NCBI GenBank assembly: GCA_002704625.1
Contig: PAGZ01000022.1
Location: 1 to 8,517, forward strand
Length of the DNA stretch: 8,517 bases
Direction of reading: 5' to 3'
From: Candidatus Pelagibacter sp.
Lineage (GTDB): Bacteria > Pseudomonadota > Alphaproteobacteria > Pelagibacterales > Pelagibacteraceae
In this document: piece after piece, positions 1 through 6,230 of the stretch
Numbering within the stretch: position 1 is the stretch's first letter
Layout: each line of letters starts with the position of its first letter
Position numbers and translations under genes: made by a program
Notes under the pieces: generated by a model
What the model saw: the letters and a program-made list of their open reading frames with translations, nothing else
Told to the model about the DNA's origin: nothing
Database searches by the model: none

Positions 1-160
1 CTACATCAAAAGTAAGCTCATCACCTTCGTTTAAATATTTTAAACCAGCTGCTCTTACTGCTGAAGAATGAACGAAAACGTCCTTCTCTTTATCTTCTCT
101 TTCAATAAAACCATAACCTTTAGTTCCATTGAACCACTTAACTTTGCCTTTTAGACTCAT
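1..160 (-). CDS. Cold-shock domain protein (CspA family), C-terminal end outside the window
   Basis: Small single-domain nucleic-acid-binding protein of the CspA family, which binds single-stranded RNA/DNA and acts as an RNA chaperone in the cytoplasm. Fifty-three codons are visible from the ATG at 160; the rest lies beyond base 1. Both RNA-binding motifs are present: RNP1-like KGYGFI (residues 14-19) and RNP2-like VFVHSS (28-33). The N-terminal GKVKWFN (5-11) is also typical. The following [20 protein letters not shown] fits the fourth strand of the fold. The family is usually about 65-75 residues, so only the last part is missing. The start is supported by an AGGAAG ribosome-binding site four bases upstream, one of the few clear ones in this window. 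Whether it is cold-induced or constitutive cannot be told from sequence. The csp paralogue number is not assigned. Confidence 0.95.
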   Translation of the reverse strand, partial: MSLKGKVKWFNGTKGYGFIEREDKEKDVFVHSSAVRAAGLKYLNEGDELTFDV

Positions 161-164
161 TTTT

Positions 165-170
165 CTTCCT
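165..170 (-). promoter_or_regulatory. Ribosome-binding site of the cold-shock gene
   Basis: AGGAAG on the minus strand, separated by four A residues from the ATG at 160. It fixes the start codon and stands out because accA, glcB, dnaX, recR, kdsB and the cytochrome gene have no comparable motif. A well-translated small chaperone gene would be expected to carry it. Confidence 0.7.
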
Positions 171-188
171 TACTTAGTTATTAACGTG

Positions 189-210
189 ATATTAGTAAAA
201 TTACTAATAT
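189..210. repeat. Perfect 10-bp inverted repeat in the cold-shock gene leader
   Basis: The arms ATATTAGTAA (189-198) and TTACTAATAT (201-210) are exact reverse complements separated by AA. The palindrome lies between the predicted promoter of the cold-shock gene and its ATG, next to the predicted transcription start near 211. It could be an operator, or a stem-loop at the 5' end of the mRNA (8 bp with a six-base AAAAUU loop). The arms are almost wholly A/T, so some palindromes of this kind are expected by chance in such a genome. Confidence 0.55.
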
Positions 211-217
211 TGCCCCT

Positions 218-244
218 TTAATAGATTTATATAATAAATGTCAA
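218..244 (-). promoter_or_regulatory. Candidate sigma-70 promoter of the cold-shock gene
   Basis: On the minus strand, a perfect -35 TTGACA (244-239) is followed after 15 bases by TATTAA (223-218), which matches four of six -10 positions. Transcription would start near 211 and give a leader of about 50 bases that begins with the palindrome at 189-210. The 15-base spacer is short, so the exact -10 is uncertain. Confidence 0.45.
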
Positions 245-293
245 GTGATTGATTAGTTTTTAAATAAAAAAATTTAATTATATCGCCTATTTA

Positions 294-1403
294 CTACATG
301 AAATTACTTAAAATTATAACTAATCCTATAATAATTGCGGTCCCTAAAAAGATATTTTTGTTTTTTTTGATATACCTCGTAATAATAGATATAGCTGGTT
401 CAACGTAAGCTAATTTCTCTTTTGCAGAGTCTTCTACTTTTTTAAATCCTTGATCTCTACCAATTTTAAGAAATTTTGTTTTTCTTTGGTTAAAAATTTG
501 ATCTCCGGATAAGTTTTCGAATTTCTCCAAATTTTTTATTAAAGATTGTTTAATTTTTCTTGCCATTTCTTTATGGTCGCGGTGTGCACCTCCGATTGGC
601 TCTTCGATTACTTCGTCAACTATTCCTAGTTTTGAAAGTTCTTTTGCAGTTAATTTCATTGCCTTTGCGGCCTCTAAAGATTTGCTTGGGTCTCTCCATA
701 ATATTGAGGCACATCCTTCTGGAGAAATTACTGAGTAGATAGAGTTTTCTAACATGATCACTTTGTTTGATGAAGCTAATGCAATTGCCCCTCCTGATCC
801 ACCTTCTCCAATAATTACAGAAATATTTGGAACTTTTAAAGACATGCAGCATTCAATTGAATTAGCAATTGCGATTGCTTGTCCTCTTTTCTCGGCTCCT
901 ATACCTGGGTATGCACCAGGTGTATCAATCATAGAGATAACTGGAATTTTAAAACGATCTGCAAGTCTCATCAGCCTGATACATTTCCTATAGCCCTCGG
1001 GCCGCATCATTCCAAAATTTCTCTCCATTCTGCTATTTAAATCTTCGCCTTTATCTTGTCCTAAAACTAGTACTGACTTTTTGTCTAAAAGTCCAAAACC
1101 AGCAATTATTGATTTATCATCTGAAAAAAGTCTGTCGCCTGAAATAATAGTAAATTCTGAAAAAATTTCGTTTATGTAGAAGTTCGCTTTTGGTCGCTCC
1201 TCATGTCTTGCAACTAAAGTTTTTTGCCAGTTATTAAGATTTGAGTATGTTTTTTTTAACTTTTCGCTTAATTCTTCTTCAATTTTTTTAATTTTTTTTG
1301 TATCTACTTGGGATATTCCATCTTTATCAAAAGGATTTTTTGAATTTTCAAGATCCTGCTCTAACGACTTAATCTCTTTCTCAAATTCTAGATAATTTCT
1401 CAT
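294..1403 (-). CDS. accA: Acetyl-CoA carboxylase carboxyltransferase subunit alpha, with C-terminal hydrophobic extension
   Basis: With AccD it forms the carboxyltransferase that moves the carboxyl group from biotin on AccB to acetyl-CoA, giving malonyl-CoA for fatty acid synthesis. The crotonase-like core is clear: a helical N-terminus (1-70), then HEERPKANFYI (67-77), the PGAYPG loop (162-167) and the glycine-rich GEGGSGGA oxyanion region (199-206), followed by SVISPEGCASILWRD (224-238). The protein is 369 residues, whereas the usual alpha subunit is about 315-320. The normal core ends near residue 320 (FLKIGRDQGF). The extra 49 residues hold a charged stretch, a mildly amphipathic segment and a hydrophobic run at about 351-365 (IFLGTAIIIGLVIIL) after lysines 346-349. 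That looks like a tail anchor. The start is the only ATG at the usual family position and has no Shine-Dalgarno. accD is not in the window. Confidence 0.96.
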   Translation of the reverse strand: MRNYLEFEKEIKSLEQDLENSKNPFDKDGISQVDTKKIKKIEEELSEKLKKTYSNLNNWQKTLVARHEERPKANFYINEIFSEFTIISGDRLFSDDKSIIAGFGLLDKKSVLVLGQDKGEDLNSRMERNFGMMRPEGYRKCIRLMRLADRFKIPVISMIDTPGAYPGIGAEKRGQAIAIANSIECCMSLKVPNISVIIGEGGSGGAIALASSNKVIMLENSIYSVISPEGCASILWRDPSKSLEAAKAMKLTAKELSKLGIVDEVIEEPIGGAHRDHKEMARKIKQSLIKNLEKFENLSGDQIFNQRKTKFLKIGRDQGFKKVEDSAKEKLAYVEPAISIITRYIKKNKNIFLGTAIIIGLVIILSNFM

Positions 1404-1428
1404 AAATATTGATTGAAATAATATTAGT

Positions 1429-1455
1429 AATTTAAATAAAATTCAAATGTGTCAA
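1429..1455 (-). promoter_or_regulatory. Candidate promoter of accA
   Basis: A perfect -35 TTGACA on the minus strand (1455-1450) is followed after 15 bases by TAAATT (1434-1429), a four-of-six -10 match. The leader would be short, about 20 bases. An alternative minus-strand TATAAT exists at 1494-1489, with a weak TTAACA upstream inside glcB. The choice between them cannot be made by eye in such AT-rich DNA. Confidence 0.35.
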
Positions 1456-1462
1456 TAAAGTG

Positions 1463-1493
1463 TTGTGAAAATACTTAATATTTGCTGTATTAT
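1463..1493 (+). promoter_or_regulatory. Candidate promoter of glcB, implying a leaderless or near-leaderless mRNA
   Basis: TTGTGA (1463-1468) and TATTAT (1488-1493, preceded by TG) are separated by 19 bases. The ATG of glcB is at 1500, only six bases past the -10. Transcription would therefore begin at or within a base or two of the start codon. The region overlaps the divergent accA control sequences. The long spacer and low sequence complexity keep confidence modest. Confidence 0.35.
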
Positions 1494-1499
1494 ACAAAA

Positions 1500-3644
1500 A
1501 TGAATAAAATTAATGTTAATAATTTAAAAATAGATAAAGAATTACTAAACTTTATTAATCAAGAAGTTATTCCTGATCTTGACATTAATATCGATAAATT
1601 TTGGAACGGATTTGACAAAGTAGTTCATGAACTTGCGCCGATTAACAAAAAATTATTAGAAAGAAGAGATGAAATCCAAAAAAAGATAGATCAATGGCAC
1701 TTGTCTAAAAAAGATTTATCATTTAACCAAGACGAGTATACAAAATTTTTAAAATCAATAAATTATATTGTGGATGAAAAAGAAGATTTTAAAATTGAAA
1801 CATCAAATGTAGACGAAGAAATTTCAAGTATTGCAGGACCGCAATTAGTTGTTCCTATAGATAATGCAAGATACGCCTTGAATGCAGCAAATGCGAGATG
1901 GGGAAGTTTATATGACGCTTTATATGGAACAGATGTAATATCAAAAAATGAATCTAAAGAATTTGACCAAGATAGAGCAAATAAAGTTGTAGACTACGTT
2001 CGTGATTTCTTAAACAAAATATTTCCAATTGAAAATGGAAGTTGGAAAAATATATCAAAAATATCAGTTGATGAAAAAAATATGTTATTAATTACTGATA
2101 ATAAAAAAGTAGCATTAAAAAATAAAAAACAGTTTGTTGGTTTTGTTGGAGATAAAAGCAGCCCAAAATCAATTTTACTTAAAAATAATAGCCTACATAT
2201 TGATATTATAATCGACCCCAATACCTCTGTAGGAAAAAAAGATAAGGCTAATATAAGTGATGTAATAATTGAGTCTGCTGTTTCAACTATAGTAGACAAT
2301 GAAGACTCTGTGGCTGCAGTCGACGCTGAGGATAAAGTGAAATGTTATAGGAACTGGTTAGGTTTGATGAAAGGCACACTACAAACTGAATTTGAAAAAA
2401 ATGGAAAAAAAGTTACTAGAAAGCTAAATCAAGATAGGAAATATAACAGTGCGGATGGATCAGAAATTATATTGCATGGTAGATCATTATTGCTAAACCG
2501 AAATGTTGGTCACTTGATGAAGAATCCCTCAATTCTTTTAAAAGATAACTCTGAAATTCCAGAAGGAATAATGGATGCCTTTATATCTACGCTTTGTGCG
2601 ATGCATGATATTAAAAATAAAAAGAACTCAAGAACCGGATCATTTTATATAGTTAAACCTAAAATGCATGGTCCTGAAGAAGTTGAGTTCACAAATCTTC
2701 TTTTTGGAAAAGTAGAGGAGGTTTTGGGCTTAAAAAAATTTTTTATTAAAGTTGGAATAATGGATGAAGAAAGACGAACTACTGTAAATCTAAAAGAGTG
2801 TATTAGAAAAGTTAAAAACAGAGTGGTTTTTATAAACACCGGTTTTTTAGATAGAACAGGCGACGAGATGCATACATCATTTGAGGCTGGACCAATGATT
2901 TTTAAAGGTGAAATGAAAAAATCAGTTTGGCTAAATACATATGAAGACTGGAATATTGATATTGGTTTGTCTTGTGGATTTTCTGGGAAAGCTCAAATTG
3001 GTAAGGGCATGTGGGCTATGCCTGACAGAATGGCTGATATGATGAAACAAAAAATAGGTCATCCAAGATCAGGTGCGAACTGCGCTTGGGTACCCTCGCC
3101 GACAGCTGCAACATTACATGCAACGCATTATCATGAGCTTGATGTTTTTAAAAAACATCAAGAGCTTCAATCTAGAAAAAAGGCTGAACTTCAAAATATA
3201 TTAAAAATTCCAAAAGCCGATAGGCCTAATTGGTCAGTAGATGATATAAATAAAGAGTTAGAAAATAACGCTCAAGGTATTTTGGGTTATGTTGTCAGAT
3301 GGATTGATCAAGGTGTTGGTTGTTCAAAAGTACCAGATATAAATAACATAGGTTTAATGGAAGATAGAGCTACATTAAGAATTTCATCACAGCATATAGC
3401 AAATTGGCTTCATCATAATATTTGTACTAAAGACCAAGTCATGAATGTTATGAAAAAAATGGCTACAGTGGTAGATAAACAAAACATTAATGATAAAAAT
3501 TATTTACCGATGGCAGCTGATTTTGAAAAGTCTGTGGCTTTTTCAGCTGCTTGTGACTTAGTATTCAAAGGTAGAGAACAGCCCTCTGGTTACACTGAGC
3601 CATTACTTCATAAAAAAAGGTTAGAAAAAAAATCTATTCAGTAG
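1500..3644 (+). CDS. glcB: Malate synthase G
   Basis: Condenses glyoxylate with acetyl-CoA and water to give malate and CoA, bringing glycolate/glyoxylate (or glycine-derived) carbon into the TCA cycle. From the ATG at 1500 the protein is 714 residues, close to the 723 of E. coli GlcB. Active-site positions align with known ones: the arginine of RNVGH (R334), the Mg-binding glutamate of MDEERRT (E423), the aspartate of FLDRTGDE (D451) and the catalytic base in [13 protein letters not shown] (D622). [10 protein letters not shown] (605-614) matches the family too, with the cysteine at 608. The frame opens further to a TTG at 1482, but MNKINVNN is preferred because it gives a family-like N-terminus and lies just after a plausible -10. 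No Shine-Dalgarno precedes it. The 3' end overlaps convergent recR by 11 bases. Membership of form G rather than form A is secure from length and motifs. Confidence 0.97.
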   Translation: MNKINVNNLKIDKELLNFINQEVIPDLDINIDKFWNGFDKVVHELAPINKKLLERRDEIQKKIDQWHLSKKDLSFNQDEYTKFLKSINYIVDEKEDFKIETSNVDEEISSIAGPQLVVPIDNARYALNAANARWGSLYDALYGTDVISKNESKEFDQDRANKVVDYVRDFLNKIFPIENGSWKNISKISVDEKNMLLITDNKKVALKNKKQFVGFVGDKSSPKSILLKNNSLHIDIIIDPNTSVGKKDKANISDVIIESAVSTIVDNEDSVAAVDAEDKVKCYRNWLGLMKGTLQTEFEKNGKKVTRKLNQDRKYNSADGSEIILHGRSLLLNRNVGHLMKNPSILLKDNSEIPEGIMDAFISTLCAMHDIKNKKNSRTGSFYIVKPKMHGPEEVEFTNLLFGKVEEVLGLKKFFIKVGIMDEERRTTVNLKECIRKVKNRVVFINTGFLDRTGDEMHTSFEAGPMIFKGEMKKSVWLNTYEDWNIDIGLSCGFSGKAQIGKGMWAMPDRMADMMKQKIGHPRSGANCAWVPSPTAATLHATHYHELDVFKKHQELQSRKKAELQNILKIPKADRPNWSVDDINKELENNAQGILGYVVRWIDQGVGCSKVPDINNIGLMEDRATLRISSQHIANWLHHNICTKDQVMNVMKKMATVVDKQNINDKNYLPMAADFEKSVAFSAACDLVFKGREQPSGYTEPLLHKKRLEKKSIQ

Positions 3645-4242
3645 AAACTGGTACTCTATTCTTAAAAGCAGAAATCAATGTTCCATCATCAAGTTGTTCA
3701 ATTTCACCTCCAACTGGCAGACCTTGACCAAGTTTTGAGATTTTAATTTTATCGTTTTTAATTGTATCTTCAATATAATGGGCAGTTGTTTGTCCTTCGA
3801 CTGTAGCGCTTGTAGCAATGATTACTTCTTTTAGATTGTTTTTTTTTATTCTTCTTACAAGTGAGTCTATAAGCAAATTTTTTTGTTCATAATTTTCATT
3901 ATTATTAATAGTCCCACCCAAAATATGAAAATGACCCTTAAAAATATTTGATGACTCAATTGCCCACATATCTGCCAAATTTTCTACAACACAAATTTTG
4001 TCGAAGTTATTTATATTTTTTTGACAAATACATTCGTTATCCTTTATTTTAAGATTTCCACAATCACTGCAACGCACTATATTTTTATAAACATTTGCTA
4101 ATGATTTAGCTAATGGCTTAATCATATTCTCCTTATTATTTATTAGTTTTAAAATTATCCTTTTAGCTGACTTAGGTCCAAGACCTGGTAGTTTAGAAAA
4201 CTGCTTAATTAACTCTTCTATTTCTGGAGTATGATTATCCAT
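3634..4242 (-). CDS. recR: Recombination mediator protein RecR
   Basis: Works with RecO (and RecF) to load RecA onto SSB-coated single-stranded DNA in gap repair. The 202 residues match the family length. In order there is an N-terminal helix-hairpin-helix ([12 protein letters not shown], 18-29), a zinc site with cysteines 58, 61, 71 and 73, and a Toprim domain from ICVVEN (83-88) to [12 protein letters not shown] (146-157) and [16 protein letters not shown] (174-189). Two deviations were checked in the DNA. The second zinc pair is C-I-C rather than the usual C-x2-C, and the LDGxGP loop that normally follows LGG is replaced by an asparagine-rich stretch of the same length. The start ATG directly follows the ybaB stop (TAAATG) without its own Shine-Dalgarno, so translation is probably coupled. 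It ends the ffs-dnaX-ybaB-recR block. Confidence 0.97.
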   Translation of the reverse strand: MDNHTPEIEELIKQFSKLPGLGPKSAKRIILKLINNKENMIKPLAKSLANVYKNIVRCSDCGNLKIKDNECICQKNINNFDKICVVENLADMWAIESSNIFKGHFHILGGTINNNENYEQKNLLIDSLVRRIKKNNLKEVIIATSATVEGQTTAHYIEDTIKNDKIKISKLGQGLPVGGEIEQLDDGTLISAFKNRVPVSTE

Positions 4243-4563
4243 TTAAAAAGGCATTTTGAAATCAAAAGGTAAATTAGGCATTCCTGAAACCTTTAGAATT
4301 TCTTCAGAAGTTTTTTTTTTTAGTTTGTCTTTTGCATCATTATAAGCTGCGACTATTAAATCATTTATTATTTCATCTTTTTCTTTTCTTGCACTAGGGT
4401 CTATAGAAATTGATTTCATTTCGTAATTGCCCTTCAGTATTATCTTAACTAAATTCCCGCCTGAAGCACCTTCGACTTCAATTTTCTTCAAACTTTCTTG
4501 AACTTCTTTCATTTTTTCTTGCATGTTTTTAGCTTTGGACAACATGTCTGAAAAATCATTCAT
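4243..4563 (-). CDS. ybaB: YbaB/EbfC family nucleoid-associated protein
   Basis: Small dimeric DNA-binding protein of the YbaB/EbfC family, generally described as nucleoid-associated; its precise role is unsettled. At 106 residues it has the normal length. It begins with a long charged helix (about 4-28, SDMLSKAKNMQEKMKEVQES), then the strand-turn region VEGASGGNLVKIILKGNYEM (30-49) and ISIDPS (52-57), a second helix (64-80) and a C-terminal MPNLPFDF. The position between dnaX and recR is the classic one. Its ATG lies inside the last codons of dnaX (8-base overlap), and its TAA abuts the recR ATG. An unbroken run of 11 A residues on the coding strand (4321-4311) encodes LKKKT at 81-85. A one-base slip there in either direction would truncate the protein within a few codons. 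Confidence 0.96.
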   Translation of the reverse strand: MNDFSDMLSKAKNMQEKMKEVQESLKKIEVEGASGGNLVKIILKGNYEMKSISIDPSARKEKDEIINDLIVAAYNDAKDKLKKKTSEEILKVSGMPNLPFDFKMPF

Positions 4564-6226
4564 TTTCGTTCCTTACATCGATTAGTTCAGCATCAGAAAA
4601 AGCTTCTGTAAAATCTTTAAAAACTTTACCTTTTTTTTCATCTACTAATATTTTTTCTTTTTTTTCAATATTTTGTTCATGAAAAGTTTTTAAATTTTCA
4701 TTTTTACTTAAAGTTATGATCCATCTTTTTCCTGTCCATTCATATAAACATTGAGATAATTTTTTTATGAAACTTTTGTTTAAATTTTCATTAAAATTTA
4801 TATCAATTTTTCCATCTTCAAATTTCACAAGTCTTACATTTCTTTCTAAATCATATTTTAATTCTATTTCTTTATTTTTTTCTGAAAGATTTAAAAGATC
4901 AGAAAATGATAAAATTTGTGTTTTGCCTTCAATTTCAGATTTTTTTTTGTCTAAAGCTTTTATTTGTTCAGTGCTTTTCATTTGGTCTTTAACATAATTA
5001 ATTGGCTTTATATCATCTTTGGTTTCTTCAATTGTTTTTTTTGTTATTTGTGAAGACAAAGTTTGTTCTTTTCCAAAAATTTTCTCCTCAGAATAATCTT
5101 CCAAATTTTTTAAATGCATAATTTGCATCAAAAACATTTCTAGTGCTATATCCTCATTGGTGACTATTTTTAGGTCCTCAATAGACTTTATTGTTAATTG
5201 CCAGAATAAACCTAAATCTTGCATATTTAAATTTGAACTAATTTTATCAATCAGTTTAATTTCTCCATCTGAAAGAAAGGTATCTTTTTCAATTGGGCCA
5301 AGATTAATTCTTCTTCCGAAAAGATAAATTAATTCTAAAAAATCATTTAAAAAGTTTTTTGCGTCTAAACCTACATCGGTAAGGTCTCTTAACTGTTTTA
5401 AGGCTAATTTTTCATTTCCCTCAAAAACGCTACCCATTAGATCGATAATTTTGCTCTTATCCGCTAATCCTAAAATTTTTCTTACATCGGCATCTTCGAT
5501 TACTTTGTTTTCATCTAAAGTTTGAAATATTAGGGCTCTATCTAATAATGATATTGCATCTCTTACTGAACCCTCTGATGCTCTAGCCAATAACTTCAAC
5601 GCATCGTCAGATATTTTTCCATTTTCTATAGTTGATATCTTTTTTATATGTTGGAAAATTTTTTCTAAATTTACTCTTTTTAGATCAAATCTTTGGCATC
5701 TAGATAAAATTGTAACAGGAATTTTTCTTGCTTCAGTTGTTGCTAAAATAAATTTAAGTTTTTCTGGTGGTTCCTCTAATGTTTTTAACAATCCATTAAA
5801 TGCTTGCTTGGATAGCATGTGGACTTCGTCAATGATGAAAATTTTAAATTTAGCACTAGTTGGATTATATTTTGCATTCTCGATTAATTCTCTTACATCA
5901 TCAATTCCAGTTTTTGACGCTGCATCCATCTCAAGTACATCTATGTGATTAGAATTTTCAATTTGCTTGCAGTTGCTACAAATTTCATTTTTTTTATATT
6001 CAGGTCCTTGATCTGAGATTTGTGTACAATTTAAAGCTTTAGCTATAAGTCTAGCAGTCGTAGTTTTTCCAACACCTCTGATGCCAGTTAACAGGTATGC
6101 ATTAGGTGTTTTCTCTAATTTAATTGCGTTAGATATTGTTTCAGCAATTACTTCTTGACCGATAAGATCGTTAAAAATTCTCGGTCTGTATTTTAAAGCT
6201 AAAATATTTGATTTAACATTTTTCAT
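4556..6226 (-). CDS. dnaX: DNA polymerase III subunits tau/gamma (clamp loader ATPase)
   Basis: AAA+ motor of the clamp loader that opens and places the beta sliding clamp on primed DNA; the full-length tau form also tethers the polymerase and helicase. The 556 residues contain Walker A GIRGVGKT (48-55), DEVH (133-136), sensor-1 region LATTEARKIP (161-170) and the SRC arginine-finger motif (175-177). The collar domain runs to about 370 and is followed by a lysine-rich linker and the tau-specific C-terminus. The zinc module retains cysteines 67, 83 and 86. The expected fourth, in the usual C-x2-C-x2-C cluster, appears to be Asn80. A run of nine A residues (4948-4940) encodes K427-K429 in the linker. 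The start ATG lies four bases after the SRP RNA gene and has no Shine-Dalgarno. LALKYRPRIFNDLIGQE (9-25) is the normal family N-terminus, which supports this start. Confidence 0.97.
   Translation of the reverse strand: MKNVKSNILALKYRPRIFNDLIGQEVIAETISNAIKLEKTPNAYLLTGIRGVGKTTTARLIAKALNCTQISDQGPEYKKNEICSNCKQIENSNHIDVLEMDAASKTGIDDVRELIENAKYNPTSAKFKIFIIDEVHMLSKQAFNGLLKTLEEPPEKLKFILATTEARKIPVTILSRCQRFDLKRVNLEKIFQHIKKISTIENGKISDDALKLLARASEGSVRDAISLLDRALIFQTLDENKVIEDADVRKILGLADKSKIIDLMGSVFEGNEKLALKQLRDLTDVGLDAKNFLNDFLELIYLFGRRINLGPIEKDTFLSDGEIKLIDKISSNLNMQDLGLFWQLTIKSIEDLKIVTNEDIALEMFLMQIMHLKNLEDYSEEKIFGKEQTLSSQITKKTIEETKDDIKPINYVKDQMKSTEQIKALDKKKSEIEGKTQILSFSDLLNLSEKNKEIELKYDLERNVRLVKFEDGKIDINFNENLNKSFIKKLSQCLYEWTGKRWIITLSKNENLKTFHEQNIEKKEKILVDEKKGKVFKDFTEAFSDAELIDVRNENE
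4569..4574 (-). promoter_or_regulatory. Ribosome-binding site of ybaB inside the end of dnaX
   Basis: AAGGAA on the minus strand lies five bases upstream of the ybaB ATG, within the last codons of dnaX. It supports the ATG at 4563 and independent initiation of ybaB as well as coupling to dnaX termination. Confidence 0.6.
4940..4948 (-). other. A9 slippery tract in dnaX, candidate tau/gamma switch
   Basis: On the coding strand, GAC is followed by nine A residues and TCTGA, read as D426-K427-K428-K429-S430. Adding one A, or shifting -1, gives AAA AAA AAA ATC TGA, that is three lysines, isoleucine and an immediate stop. The product would be 430 residues, holding the AAA+ and collar domains without the tau tail. 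In Thermus thermophilus dnaX an A9 tract causes transcriptional slippage to make gamma, and E. coli makes a 431-residue gamma by -1 frameshifting. No strong downstream hairpin or upstream Shine-Dalgarno stimulator is visible, so transcriptional slippage is the more likely mechanism. Other A8-A11 runs in this window show that such tracts are not rare here. Confidence 0.45.
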
Positions 6227-6230
6227 ATAA

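Noticed and set aside
260..277. TTAAAT / ATTTAA inverted repeat around an A6 loop downstream of accA, as a possible terminator
   Set aside because: Six A/T pairs only and no G/C; too weak to call a terminator in DNA of this composition.
560..993. Open frames on the plus strand opposite accA (560-742, 754-993) and the second minus frame at 616-852
   Set aside because: Shadows of accA; no recognisable domains, while accA motifs run through the same bases.
1482..1499. Upstream TTG start extending malate synthase by six residues
   Set aside because: The extension MLYYTK is not family-like, has no ribosome-binding site and overlaps the best -10; the ATG at 1500 is preferred.
1994..2839. Minus-strand open frames at 1994-2299 and 2645-2839
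   Set aside because: They lie antisense within glcB; phenylalanine/leucine-rich composition is what the reverse of lysine/asparagine-rich coding gives.
4767..4997. Plus-strand open frame opposite the dnaX tail
   Set aside because: Shadow of the AT-rich lysine-rich dnaX linker; no start signal or domain.
5035..5042. A8 run in dnaX at K396-K397 as the tau/gamma switch
   Set aside because: A slip here also stops quickly, but the run is shorter and lies further from the usual gamma length than the A9 at 4940-4948; kept only as a comparison.
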